Shown: one piece after another, positions 48,601 to 61,067 of the stretch | Position numbering within the stretch: the stretch's first letter is position 1 | Layout of the letters: each line of letters begins with the position of its first letter | Source: Seriola aureovittata | Lineage: Eukaryota; Chordata; Actinopteri; Carangiformes; Carangidae | Reading direction: 5' to 3' | Assembly: GCF_021018895.1 (NCBI RefSeq) | Contig: NC_079377.1 | Coordinates: forward strand, 12,920,501-12,984,500 | Length of the DNA: 64,000 bases | Notes under the pieces: model-generated | Database searches by the model: none | What the model was told of the DNA's origin: nothing | Seen by the model: the letters and a program-made list of their open reading frames with translations, nothing else | Translations under genes and position numbers: made by a program

Positions 48601-51066
48601 TTGCAAGAACCTTTACAGCAGTCAGGGTGCAACACAGGTTGTCAACATTTTGCCCCAAGTTATTGGGAAAATGAAAACAATAATTTGTTAAGTCTGTTAA
48701 AAGTAACCTTTTAATCACGTTTAAAGGAAAATGTTTTGAAAATATCTTGACAAGCCAAAATTTAAGACATACAATATAAGTATATGGAACAAATGCTGGC
48801 TGTGATTCGTATGTTATGTGTTGCTCATCTACAAACCAAAGAGCTACAGTTGTACAGCAGATAACTGGGATTCTTCCTCTGGGGTGTCATTTTAAAGTCC
48901 TACTTTAAGTGTTTTCTGGAGCTGTTTCTGCACCCTGTAAAGTTTGATTCCAGTTAGTTAAATACAAACTCCAAACATCTTGAGGACACAAAAACTGTTG
49001 TGAACCCGGTGTACCTTTTAATGGACTCATCCTGTACACAAACAAAAACTCTACACATACACAGTCCCCCCTGCTGTCTGCCTTCCTGCTCTCAAGCTTT
49101 TGCATCTGCGTGTGTATGTGTGTGTTTCCTCATCTACCTGACCCAAACCGCTCCATATTTGGGGGTAACAGCTTGTCATGCCCAAAAGTGTGTCTCTAAA
49201 CATCATGTCACAGAAACACAACTTTCACCGCTCTGGCTTGTTTAGTCTGTGGAGCTCTGATATTTGGACTGTTGAGCAGCTCAGCGTCTAATTCATCTTA
49301 TTTCCTGAGAGCAGCAGAGTAGTTGGGCTGTCAAACACAAGAGCCACCCCCTCGTAACAGTGTCAAACACACAAGAATCAGCCCGTTGTTAAATGTGACA
49401 CCCATGACCCGTGGATACTCCAACTCTCTCTTCTTCATCCTCTCAGTCCTCCTCCTCCTCTCACCACTCATCGTCTATATCCTCCCTTTCCTCCGAGTCC
49501 ACAGCTATTCAATCAGTCTGAACTGTGCAGTACACATACACACACAGCTGCGCACGAACATACACCTTTTATTTATGAGTAAATTTGAACCGTCAGCGCT
49601 CAGTGAGATAAACAGCAGTTCCTAATGGTTTCACTGATGTAAGTAGCTCAAGTACATAGAGGAGGGAGATCCACATCCAATTATTCTTTCTCCTCTGTCC
49701 TCCAACTACCTGTCAAAATGTGTGTGGTTGCAGAGAGAAGCTGGAGACAGATTCAGGCTGAGATACACTGAGACATTAAACTGTTCCTGTGCACTTATCT
49801 TTACATGCGCTTGCATATGCATGAGTGTCAAAGCACTGTAATTTTAGCTCACATTAGTTTAACTTTATGGACTCTAAGCTGGTTAGAAGGAATTCTTTTC
49901 CCTGCTTATTTAACAATGACCGTTAAATTCAGGGCTATATATTCCACTTCTTTCAATCTTATTGTTACCTACGTAAAAACAACACTCTCCTAAATCTGTG
50001 GTGACAATGACCGTTAAATTCAGGGCTATATATTCCACTTCTTTCAATCTTATTGTTACCTACGTAAAAACAACACTCTCCTAAATCTGTGGTGACAGAC
50101 TAGTACTTTATTAACAGCCCGCTTTCAGCCAGAACAGAAAGTAGATGTTTAATGTTGATGGTTTTTGTCCATAACCAACTCTAACCTGCCTACTCAAAAA
50201 TCATGGAGCTCATAACAATGTTCCATCTTTATTTACTCACAGCAATAACTTGTAACTCCCCCATATAGCATTATTTTTAAAAACTATATAAATATTTAAT
50301 GAATTGTTTTACACACATCAAAACGAAGTTATAATCAGATTAAATTTTTTTTAAAATTTTATTTTGTAAGAGTTCATCAGTGTGCAGTTTTTTTATTAAT
50401 AATTAAACTCAACATTTTCTGTGTTTTACTATGTTGTCATTCATTATTTGTTTAGATACAGCAGCCTCCATTTATGAGTGGCCACAGGAGGAGTAATTGT
50501 TGTTGATGAATGCATTAATAAATGCTCATTATCTGCTAACAACTAGAGTTTTATAAACAATTTGTTAAATGTTTATATACTGGCCATAAATGCTAACTAC
50601 GGGGGTTAAAGTAATAAAATTCTAAATTCAAGTTTTATGTTCGTGACAGTATTGAGGTATTTACTTCTTCAGCAAAAAGAAAACATCTCTCCATAAGGTC
50701 ACTCTTTATTTGGATTGTTCAGTGTTGTCAGAGTTGTGTACATCTATCTGTGTTTGATTTTCAGTCTGTGTTTGTTGTACAGGGCCACTGATGCATCCAT
50801 TTTACACTAGTTTGTTTCCATTTCAACAGACAGAAAAGCTTGGAAAGGCTTAACTTTTTTGGAAGTGATGAAAATGTTTGAGAGATAGTGTCATCTATTT
50901 GGACAATAGAACTGAGAAAGCATTTCTTGTCTAAAGGGAGTTTTTATACAAACTAAGACAAGCGGTAACACTCAAACACTGCATACTTATGAGTACATAC
51001 ATGAATTTTCCCTAGAGGATAAATAAAGTATCTATCTATCCATCTATCTATCTATCTATCTATCTA

Positions 51067-51120
<54 letters not shown>

Positions 51121-54100
51121 CTTATGTTCAATGTCTGCTACAGAGTGGCTAAAATTAATGCAGTCAACCACTCGTCAAATGACATTGTCTATCCGAATTA
51201 AACATTTGCAACATTTTATCCCATATCCTCCCTTTTTTCTGTCCAATCTAAACTGGTTTTATTTTAAACGGGAGAACAGTAGGAGTTGGAAAACCTGTCT
51301 GATCTGAGATTTGCACTGAGTGTACATTTTGTGTCTCAGACAGCTGCCCAACTGTAAACTTTTAACTAAACTTCAAGGCAGAAGAGCTTAAGTTGTTGAC
51401 AGTTGCTTACATGCTTGTTGTCAGCAGCATGGTGGTTGGTTGGGAAAGTTGTTCAGTTGTTTTGTGCTTTTTATGTATTCTTAATAGTTTTGTTAAAAGG
51501 AAGAAGAAAGGTTTTCTAGGGAAATAACCAAAATACTCCTTTGTGTCTCAGCTGGCTAGAGGGGTGTGTCGGTGTCTGTGTTTGATTGACAGCAGCTGAT
51601 AGGCAGCTGGAGTGCCCATCTTGTATAGAAGTCTACTCCTTTTGAATATAGTTTCTCACTCGTTAAAATTAGGTTTCCTGTAGCACTTTCTGCTGTGGTT
51701 GGTGTGAGGGCTTGGGTTATGGATAGGTTTAGCAGAGATAACTTAAGGTTGGAGTCAGGTTAAGAATCTCTGAACATGACTGGTTGGGGTTAGGGATATG
51801 GTTTGTTTCATACTTACTTTAGGGGAAACACAAATCGACAGGGAAACAGTATTAGACACTGGATCTGGAGGCAATGACAGCCAAAGTAAACAAACTTGCA
51901 CTGAATCCTAGATGTCATGGGAGGAAGAGTAGGCACCACGCCATCATCCAGTAGGTTTACATGCTGTTTAATGTGCTGCAGCTGAGCAGCTACTAAGCGA
52001 TCCAGCCTCCAAACTAGCATTAGTAGTGCACTTTTCCCTGGTGTATGTTTGTCTTCTCAACAAGCTGAGATGAAGGATAAGACGCATGTTGATATTTGAT
52101 GCTGATATCGCAGCTCAATGCATGATTTGATTGGCTGTATCGAAATGATACATAGACAGATACCAGAACAGTATTCAGTTGAATCAATGCAAAACTAGGA
52201 ACCACCAGCATGAAACCAAAATATATTAATTTCTCCCTTATGATTTCAGATTTTTTCTGAAAGGAGAACATGGGACAAGTGATCTAGAGAGCAGATAGAG
52301 ATCTCTTTTCCCTAGACAATGGTAGACAGTGATCTATTAATGATGTGCAGGTAATAAGGACTTATTGCAGTAAAGGTATGACTACAAACTATGACATTAC
52401 AATCTCACGAGGGCACAGGCTGCAGCGGAGAGAGTTGTTGGATAAGCCATCAGAGTCAAACCGAAGCTGGTGGAGCTTCTGGGTAAAACCAGCAGGTGGG
52501 ACATTGTGCCGTCACATTATCAATCAGATGACACTTTATTTAGGCTGACATGGTATAACTGGAGCTGAGACCCTAAAACCTGCAGAGTGGGAATCCATAA
52601 ACACTGAACACTACTACAATGTGTGTGTATGTGTGGGTGCATTAAACAGAGTAAAGCTCAGTAAAAGTCCCAAACCGCTGCAGCATACTTTCCACTACCT
52701 TTCCCTTTTGTTAGGGATAGCCTAACAAGGAGTGGAATCCTGCCCAATCAATGTTGTACTTGCTGACTCACCCATCCAGCAGCAGGATGGCGTTCTTCCG
52801 GGGTCGTCCTGCATTGGGGCCGTAGAGGTGAGCGCGGTGATAGTAGCGTACGGACTGCAGCAGGGTCCGCAGCTTGGTGTAGTCCTGAGCCAACTGGGTA
52901 CTGTTGACCGCACGACCCACCATGCTGCGGTAGGCATTCGGCTCTGGGAAGAGGAGACAAAGTAGAGTGAGCTGGAGAGATAAAGTTTATACAAGCAACA
53001 GTGGGGAGGTGGCAGAGAATATTATTGTTGTTGTAGTCTGATCTTGCTCTCCTAGAGAGTATCCAACAGCCAGTAGAAAAAGGGATAATTGGGCAATTCG
53101 TAGTAATACAGACAGATGGACTCGGTGTCAGGGGAATGGTCCAAGCACACAGGGTGGCCTTACAGAATGAGTAAAACAAAGAGAGAAAGGGAGCTTGGTT
53201 CCTAAAAGGAGGAAAACTAAACTTTTGCAGACCCATTGCTGTTTAACCACTGAAGAGCATTGTATTTAAATCTGTTCCAGTTTCTGTTTGAGCTGTAAAA
53301 TAAAAATTTAAATGTGTATGTTTTGTGTGTGTGTATGCAGCTGTGTCTGTGCTGTATTCCTGAAAACTATAATGAGAATATTATTAGCAAATTTCAATGG
53401 ATCACCTTTTCATCCAACCTCTGCAAATTCGCTCTCTGTCTGCACTGTCTGGATGATTTACTTGAAATGATTACTTTCGCTACGGTTCAAGCCCTCACTA
53501 AAATTTTCACATGGTCCAATCAATGGATTTTGCATGGTACTTTTAGGCTTAGGCTAAAGTGAAAGTTTCTTTTGTCGGCTTTATTACGGATGAAGTGAAA
53601 GGAAAAAATGAAGTGATGTGCAGCAGGCGAACACAGGGCGGCTCTGTGTGAAATGCAGCTCCCCAGGAACACAGATGGTTAGGATGACACGAGGACTAGC
53701 AGTTCCTTTCATCCCTGAATGAACCCTCACTTTAACCCTTAATCTGCTAGACACACATTTACCATTCATTCTCTAAATTATGTCTCTGTAACAAGTAAAT
53801 GTTGCATGAACAAAATGTGTGACTGCTTTCTCATAGCACAATTTCAGTGGAGAAAAAAACTTGAATCCTGTAATTTAAAAAATATCCTTTACTTTACCAA
53901 TCCTTCATTGATGTGAAAGCTCTTCATTTAAATTCTGTTAGTTACGTATTAGAAGTGACAGGCTATTAAATGTTTCTGGTTGTGAGGGTTTCCAGTGAGG
54001 TGCAGGAACAGAGACCCATCACCTCTCTAGTTTGAGAACAAACCTGCTGCAGATAGTTTATGGCTGGTTAAGTTAGGCATTGACAAGTTTATGTGTTTTT

Positions 54101-54671
54101 GTCATCAGGTTACAACTGTTGACATCCAGGTTAAGGTAACAATTTAATTGAGGTTTAGTCTAAAACTGTTGAAGATTGCCATCTTTCTGCTTGCAGCTTG
54201 ATCATTGTTAATATTTCTTTGCAAGAACCTTTAAAATCTGTGAAAAGGTATTTGTTCTTGGACTAACCTCTCCTCCATTTCACTTTCCTTTTTTAAATAT
54301 TGATAGTCAATATCTATGCAAATATGAGTCAATTATATTTATGCCAAAAAATCATCTTTAAGTCCTATCATTTAAAATAGAGGTACCTCATTGCACATCA
54401 ATAGACAGCAGCACACACATAACTTTACTTTTTACTGGAGCCTGTCATGTTATTTAGTAGGCAGTATGTGTATTAGTACAGGTATTGCTGTACTGACCGT
54501 TGCCCAGCTCCCAGGAGATGTTGTACTTCTTGCCAGCGCTGTACTTCAGGAGGCTCAGTGTGGAGGAGGTGTTCCAGGAGTTGTCCGGGTTTCTGTGCAG
54601 TGCGTTAAGCCCCAGGATCAGATGCAGACCAGCACAGTCGGCAAAGTTGTACAGTTTGTCTAAAGACCTGG
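31280..54671 (-). CDS. HPSE2: Heparanase-2, C-terminal nine exons (5' end not found in window)
   Basis: Exons in transcript order: 54498-54671, 52772-52943, 48408-48455, 41706-41799, 40760-40866, 40491-40605, 37063-37208, 34705-34851 and 31280-31442. They join in frame to about 387 residues ending in NINAYACRR. Strong matches to human HPSE2 include [78 protein letters not shown] and [16 protein letters not shown]2 is a secreted, heparan-sulfate-binding relative of heparanase without enzyme activity; human mutations cause urofacial syndrome. The general acid/base-like Glu is kept (ELGN|EPN, codon split across exons), but the nucleophile-region motif reads KKVWLGGLG with no Glu. The roughly 200 N-terminal residues, including the signal peptide, are not visible, in keeping with the very long introns of this gene. 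Confidence 0.96.
31530..32209 (-). mobile_element. Truncated L2-like LINE fragment in the last HPSE2 intron
   Basis: Minus-strand frame 31844-32209 reads as the C-terminal tail of a non-LTR reverse-transcriptase [66 protein letters not shown]. This pattern is shared by fish L2/Maui-type LINEs. The remaining 3' end, rich in A/T, runs to about 31530. There is no polymerase core, so it is a dead 5'-truncated copy. It is in the same orientation as HPSE2 and ends about 90 bp from the last exon's acceptor. Confidence 0.75.
32210..34704 (-). other. HPSE2 last intron, remainder
   Basis: No exon is recognised. A (CA)17 run lies at 33648-33681. Around it (33470-33620 and 33682-33760) is less AT-rich, apparently ordered sequence with homeodomain-like TAATTGA and GCTGTTATT blocks that could be conserved non-coding DNA; this is unverified. 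Confidence 0.4.
33648..33681. repeat. (CA)17 microsatellite
   Basis: An uninterrupted CA run of about 34 bp inside an HPSE2 intron. Confidence 0.95.
34852..40490 (-). other. HPSE2 introns around exon 37063-37208
   Basis: Two introns, about 2.2 and 3.3 kb, with no other coding exon that I recognise. A segment at 36470-36720 is more GC-rich than its surroundings and has several GATA-type sites (TTATCT, GATAAG, GGATAAAGG). It is the best candidate in this interval for a regulatory element, without any direct proof. Confidence 0.4.
41926..41955. repeat. (CCAT)n microsatellite
   Basis: About seven tandem CCAT/ATCC units lie just upstream, in plus coordinates, of HPSE2 exon 41706-41799. Confidence 0.9.
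45544..46093. mobile_element. Non-autonomous hAT-like DNA transposon
   Basis: The ends are inverted: CAGTGTTGCGC at the left and the reverse complement of CAGTGTTGTGCC at the right. Nearby subterminal GAACTCGTTC/GAACGAGTTC are also in inverted arrangement. The flanks are ctcatcat (45536-45543) and atcatcat (46094-46101), a 7/8 match to an 8-bp target duplication, as hAT elements make. Length is 550 bp with no transposase frame; the ORF at 45515-45766 is not a recognisable transposase. It is best described as a MITE-like deletion derivative. Confidence 0.8.
46340..46830 (+). repeat. Dispersed fish repeat, copy 3
   Basis: Shares with copy 1 the blocks 'catgctaacatttgctaattagc', 'gtcaacctcgtgg', 'gaaaagtcaggggatcaccaa', 'catctgggaaccataaatgt' and 'gatgttgagatat'. 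It continues to 'gactgactgaccgacagatccc' and ends near 'gctagcatggctggaaaa', which looks like the complete right side of the unit. Two internal sub-blocks repeat at roughly 100-bp spacing. Confidence 0.7.
49913..50094. repeat. Perfect 91-bp tandem duplication
   Basis: Units 49913-50003 and 50004-50094 are identical by base-by-base reading, and the sequence 'aca' recurs at the far end. A duplication with no differences implies a very recent event, a polymorphic minisatellite or an assembly artefact. Confidence 0.95.
51030..51120 (+). repeat. (TCTA)n microsatellite at a possible LINE 3' tail
   Basis: About 22 tetranucleotide units with one CCAT and one ATA interruption. It is directly preceded by 'ttccctagaggataaataaagta', the form typical of fish LINE 3' ends that terminate in ATCT repeats. 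Upstream sequence (50830-51000) is too decayed for a confident element call. Confidence 0.8.
51800..52140 (+). repeat. Dispersed repeat sharing a block with 62705-62760
   Basis: 'gtgcacttttccctggtg' at 52026-52043 recurs at 62716-62733, with partial similarity on both sides ('gtatgtttgtcttctcaacaagc' versus 'gatatttgtttggtag...cagcaagc'). Both appear to be fragments of one interspersed family; limits are approximate. Confidence 0.5.
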
Positions 54672-57600
54672 CTGGGAGAAACCCACAAAGCAGTTGTAAC
54701 TTTGATTCTTCTATGCACCTGGAGTCATGTGAACATATGAACATGATGGAGACCATGTGGAACTCAATGATCTAATGGTTCTCATGTCCATGTACTGTGG
54801 GAATACACTTCTATTGTTCTACAGCCATATCTGAAACTCAATTTCTGGTGCTCTCTGTCCCACATGTATTTGCAGCTATCTTGGTTTTCTTATTATTTCT
54901 TGTAGTTTCATGTAATTGAAGAAAATATAATAAACAGCTGTTTTCACTTTTGAATACAAAGTAAAACCCATGTTTGTAAACTCAAAAGAAATAAAAAATC
55001 ATTACAGTAACACGATCAGTTTGATCATCAAGTTCATATGCAACAAGTCTGGCTAAACACTAGAGTATCAGGTATGTTGTGTCATAAGGAACTCTGCAAG
55101 TTCTCAATGCTGAGAAAGAGTAAAAAAGTTTTAAAGATCACCAAATGAAAAAAGCCATTGGAAAAACATTGGGTTTGTCCATTTAAACAAACAAGCTCTT
55201 TCCCATGTGACTCTTAAAAACAGGGTGGCTTCTTCTAAATTTTTCAACCTCAGTAAATTGTAACATATACAATTAGCAAAAGAAGACTGCATTTCTCAAC
55301 AGTAACGTGTATGGAAATTCTGCGTGTACTGTTTTTTGGATAAACTGTGAGCTACTGCTGGGATTTATTCTGCAATCATTTGTCATGTTCCAGGTACTGA
55401 ACTTTTAGTGCACGTGACGCGCGTCCATTTGTACACATGACAGCTGAGTCTCGTCTTCAGCAACATTCAGTGAGAATCCAGACGGACTGATTTTCCCATC
55501 ATGGACTCCTGTGGTGATGTGCTCCTCAAAGCAGCTAACACAGGATTGTTCTGTTCTGCAGCTGACTGCTCACTCACGTTTATGTCTGCTGTCTCCATCA
55601 AAACACATTATTCTCACTGCGCAGTAAAGGACGAGCGCCTACCACAGATGTTGGCATATGGTAAGAGTGCCAAAATTGTTTGTTTATATTTTAATGTGTG
55701 ACTGCAGGCTCCTGCTGGATACCTTGGGCTTTTGTTTTGAAATTTAATCTGTTTGGAGTCATTCCATTATCATAAATATTACCCTGAACTCCGACCCTTA
55801 TTTCCTAGGCTCAACAGGAAACAGATGAAGACTATTTTGCCGGTCTGGTTCCTGCTAGAGTTTGCCCTCAACTGTGAGTTTGGCACCAGCTGAGCTTGCC
55901 AACTGATAGCTCCGTTCAATGTGGATTAGTGAGAAAAGCAGAGCAGACCAGGGTGCATGTGAGGTTATTCTTCTGGATGCATGTCAAGCTGTTAAAAGGG
56001 TGCACGCCTTTTTAAAATTCGAATATTTAATAAATGGACGTGAGAGATACAAATGTCTGGCCTTAAATCAGAGTCAGAACACATTTGAACACTGAACAAT
56101 GCTTATTATGTCACGCTTGAGCTCAAATATGTTTTTTTTATTCAGCATTCACTGTAAGCCTTTACTTCCAATAGTGCAGCGGTTATGTATAATCCACAGA
56201 GCAAATAGAGAGAACAGAAAGATTGCTTGTTGCACCTGGCATTAATTCGGTTTCCAGCAAGGGCAGGACAAAGCCTGAAAACAAAAAAAAAAAAAAAAAA
56301 AATGCTAACAATGGTTTTATTGCACACATCACTCTTTGGGAGTGTATTACTCCTGAGTAAACTTTCTGTTCTCCATCTCATTAATAACCACCAATAACAT
56401 TATTATCATAACTGCTATTATCATAACTCCTTCCCTCTGTGGTTAAATCAGAGTGGTGTCTGTTTGCAGGAGCAGAGTTAAGGGCAACAGCAGAGAGAAA
56501 GTAGCGCCAGATGTGGCTGTCAGGATGAGTGATTCCAGGCCTTTCCTCACCTGACATCTGAGCAGAAGGCGACCAGCCTTGCTCCAAGACCTGCACACAC
56601 ATCATAAAGGCATCATGAGGTACATCAAGCTACTAAAAATACTGTTTCTCTGCTGGCAGGTCTGAGAGCAGCATGTATGATCAAATAAATGTCTATGTGT
56701 TTATGTGTCAGTTTGGTTTCTGGGGAATTTTACTACTGATTCTATTTAACCTGTGGCAGACAAACTTTTACATGGCTTTCTTGCATCTATGCAATTTAAA
56801 GGTATGTTGAATGGTGAAGGCAAAGGTAGAGAAAGAAAATCTGCAGTACTGAAAGTTTCACATTTTGCACTCGCTACCTTGCTTTTTTTTTTTTTTGCTT
56901 GCCAAGTACTTTAATATATATTCATTCATATTATTATATTCTTCCAGCACATGAGCAGGATGTGGATCAGGAGTTAAATAATTTCATTTATCTGTTAATA
57001 TTAATTACATGAATGGCTATCAGTTATTATATGTAACAGGTGGAGCTGAAATGATTGGTTGATTCATCTTTTAGTCTATCAACAAGACTAATGTGCAACT
57101 ATTTGGAATACTGATTAAGCATTTCAGTCATTTTTAAAGCAAGAATTCCTGAAAGATGAAGATGCACTCTCAGGTTGCAGATTCTTAAATGGCAGCACCA
57201 GTTGTTTTGTCTTTGTCATAATATAACAGTACATTGAATATCAGTCATGAAGACGACACTTTGAACTCTTCACTGACCACATGTTTAACCTAATTAATGC
57301 AAAGATAATTGGCGGTTAAATCAATAGTGAAAATAATGGTTAGTTCCAGCTGTAATATTGAATCATTTTAACTGTGTATTTACCAAACAGGAGGATGGTA
57401 CATACCTTTGCTACAGTTAGCCATGAGTTTGTCTTATTCTGGGTAAACAGGATGAACAATAGTAACACTCCTTGGGAACAGTCTATCCTTTTAATTGTGG
57501 TTAATTTTCAGTTAGCCTCCTGGGGGGCAGATGCTATAGTCAGTTGCTCACACTAACAATAGCTACTGGCCCAAGCTTTAAGTATAGCATCCCTGACCAG

Positions 57601-60600
57601 CATGGCAAAGCTCTCATTTATTGCCTGACAAGAGCAGGGCATCTTATGCTTTCCTCCAAAGAGAAAAGGATGCTGGGTAGATCCACCCTCCTGGTGTCAG
57701 GAAATCTGCAGATCAGTAAGACCAAACATGAAAGAGCTCCTACACGGACACTAGCAAGCCCTGAAGCTACAAATCTGTGATCTCAGTCAGACCAAAGTAA
57801 TGACATTACCAACAGACTGTGAATCTGTGTGTGTATGCACAAGCACTTTGTGTATGTGAGCTGTTACGGCTTACTATCACATCTGCGTAACACTGAAAAG
57901 GAGAAATGCAGCAGGATTCAGTGAAATATGGAGATAAATGCTGAGGTTAGGGTGAAATAGCAGCACTTATTGTTATTGGACAGTCACTCTCCCAAATGGA
58001 AACAATACAAATGATCTACTGTTTCACAAACACAGACATAGACAATAAATCAAGCAAACGTGAAATTGCCTTTACTTCTGTTGAATGTATCAAACCAATA
58101 ACAAATGGTGCACATCCCAGTGACACTGAATAATCTCTTAAAGTCAACATCATTATTCAATTTGCTTTTTTTGTAAGAATGGTAGTTTCTTATGTTGTAA
58201 TATGGTTTAAAGTGGGTCTCAGAAATCTCAGTTACACATAACACAATGAAGGCCTGTCTGAGAGGTCAGACTTCAGTGGTCTCACTCAGCTATAAACTTC
58301 TCTTTTATCTTAGAAACAGTCCAGCCAGAAACAAGCAGAACAAACCCAGAAAGCTGTGTGCGCCCGCTTGTGTGTGTATGTGCCTGTGTGTATACGTGTG
58401 TTAGCGTGCCTTTGTGTGTTTGTATGTAACGGAAAGAGTGGGGTCTGGATATTGTCAAGCTGTCTATCTGATAGAAAAGCCAGCTCAGTGAAGCAGAGAG
58501 GCCGGCAGCATCAGTCAGCGCTATGCCTCATTTCTGCAGTTCTGCATATTCCCTCTAACTCTGAGGTAGACATCTACGTACACTCGGCCTGTATGCACTC
58601 ACACAAACAGTGTTTGCTGGTTTATATACCACCCACATGAACCAGACACCCATCTGAACTTTCCAATGAAATACCACTTTTCTCTGTTGTTGCACCATCA
58701 GCTGAAGAAGACATGAGAGTTATCTCCGAGTGCAGCTTTAAATTATGATTTGTTTTACTTTTAAGCTAAAAGGATCACATTACTTACATCGTATATCCTC
58801 CCTGAATAAGAAAATACCTAGTGCTGTTAGTTATGTTAGTTAAGACAGACCAGCTTTGGGGACCTAAACAAATTCCAAAATTAGAAATTCAACTTTAAAA
58901 TTTCAAGCAACACTTTTTTTTTTGTCAGGGACTATTTTTTTTTACCTCACCAGGAAGTGCGTTCTTGGTGGTGTCTCTTTGATGTGCTGTGGCATGGATT
59001 GTACCTTATTTGTACACTGATTTGGATAAAAGCACAAGCCAAATGAATTGTAAATCCTCAAAGTAATACATAAGGGTCTTGTATTCAAGATTTTCTATTT
59101 CTATTTTTCTATTTTATCAATGGATTAAAAAAAAAAATTTTTTTTTTATTTTTCAATGTTTTTTTTTTTATATTTAAAAGCTTCAGTATTATGATTTTGT
59201 CAGGTGACAGACAAACTTGCTCTTGACCAGGTTTGGCTGTAAGTTACATTAATAATTGGCACCCATCAGCTATTTAGAGGGAACAGCATCTTCTTACACT
59301 TCCTCCCCCAAAATTTGAATGAAGATGATTAGTGAAAACAACTCCTGTCTTGGACTTTAGAAATGCGGATACATTCCTTCATTCCCCATCATTTGTGCCT
59401 TGGGAGAGAAAATAGGGAGCACGGAAAAAACTTTGTTTTCTATCTCTGGTTTCATTCAGTACAGAAATATAATGACTTACTGCAAGACACAGCTTACTGC
59501 CACAGCAAATGTCAATTTGGATGTTTAGTTCCATCAAAGTCAGTCTGGAACATACAAGCACACACACATACACACACAAAGAGACTTGAGCTGAGTTCTG
59601 GCTTGCTTTAAAAGCCAAATCAAAACCAAATCCTCAAGAGACATGTGCAGACAGGGGAGAAGGCTGTTTAGAGAAATTAATTCTGAGCCTTTTTCCTGTT
59701 TATGGATACAATGTGTTTTTCCATATCTAAAGATGCACACGTTGCACTCCAGAGTGGTTAAAAAGGCATCTCAAATGTCCACACTGCTCATGAACATAAT
59801 CTCAAAACATAGGTCAGAATACAGACCTATGAGACAAAGACTTTGAATTATTGATAATAATTTCATACTCAAAAATACATGTGCATGAAATTACATCATG
59901 TATGCGCATGTAAGGGCAGAGATGCTTGTAATTTTCTCTGTCAGCTGTAACAACTTACATCAACTTGAACTGTGCAGTGAAACACACACATACACTCGCA
60001 TTAAATAGGCATTATGAACTCAGTGGGGAAAGCATGGTGGAGACGGCTACTCCCAGACTGTGCATCCATCAAATTGTTCTTAACATGCTGGGGACAATGG
60101 TTGATGACAGTATTTAAGGTTTTACCAGATGGACTGCGAAGTAATTGAACATTTATACTCAACACACACCACGTGCACACATGTAGTCGCAGACAAACAG
60201 CATGACCAGTCATGAAAGATTTTGAAGTAAACTGCTAAAATCTCCAGGAAAACCCAAGTGTGCTGCATTTATCATCAGCTCCTCCATCATGGCTTCAATC
60301 TTTTTTCTCCACCAGCTCCAGTGGTTCGTCTAGCAACTCTCTGCCTTCTGTTTCTCATTGGACCAGTTCCTCCACTAACCAGATCTTCTGTGACTGCAGA
60401 AAAAGACACTGAGCAAGGTCATCTCAAGACCGACGTTTCCGATTCGCAATTTTTTAAAAAAGATAGTCAAAAGTTTAAGAACAGCTATCGATGCAGTTTG
60501 ATCATTCATCCAAATCGGTCAAAGCCAGACCAGGATACTGTTACGGTCGATGTATCGTAAGCTATTAAATGCGGTAGTTTGCTATGTTCGTATGGTGTAT

Positions 60601-60728
60601 CTGCGACTTATCCTGATGTTAACTTGACACTGCATGTTAGGGTTGCGCAGAGGGAGAAATGTGGTTCCAATATAGTGTGAGTCTGTGCTGCTCCACCAGT
60701 GTGTTGCACAGAACCCAACGCCTCCATG

Positions 60729-60731
<3 letters not shown>

Positions 60732-60801
<70 letters not shown>

Positions 60802-60802
60802 A

Positions 60803-60845
<43 letters not shown>

Positions 60846-60860
60846 ACACACACACACACA
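60732..60860. repeat. Long interrupted (CA)n microsatellite
   Basis: About 129 bp of CA units with a few CTCA/GACA interruptions. It produces spurious His/Thr and Cys/Val reading frames on both strands. Confidence 0.96.
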
Positions 60861-61000
60861 TCTCCACATGGACTCTTCTTTCATACAGGGTGGCTCCACT
60901 CCAGCAAAAACCATTCAGGTCAAACCACTTTTGTATTTTGGAAGAATGCAAGATATGTGGAGGGCACCTGTTTTCAATTCTGTTGGTAGAGGGGGACCGA

Positions 61001-61067
61001 TGTGTTTGTGTGCACGTGTGTGTGCGTCTGTGTGTGTGTGTCTGTGTGTGTGTGTGTGTGTGTGTGG
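61001..61067. repeat. Degenerate (TG)n microsatellite
   Basis: TG units with GC and CT interruptions, in the opposite sense to the CA tract 140 bp to the left, so the two tracts could pair. Confidence 0.9.

Larger units (their letters stand above)
48456..52771 (-). other. HPSE2 intron with tandem duplication and tetranucleotide tract
   Basis: This 4.3 kb intron contains the 91-bp duplication at 49913-50094, the TCTA tract at 51030-51120, and a dispersed repeat at about 51800-52140. No extra exon is seen. Confidence 0.45.

Noticed and set aside
53470..53500. GGTTCAAGCCC resembling a tRNA B box
   Set aside because: No A box or cloverleaf could be drawn around it. No tRNA or tRNA-derived SINE is supported anywhere in the window.
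55501..55701. Plus-strand 66-codon frame beginning MDSCGDVLLKAAN
   Set aside because: No homology, no conserved motif and ordinary intronic composition. It is most likely chance.
56381..56605. Minus-strand frame with a possible donor after 'CAGATGTCAG'
   Set aside because: The peptide does not match the HPSE2 segment expected next upstream and has no recognisable domain.
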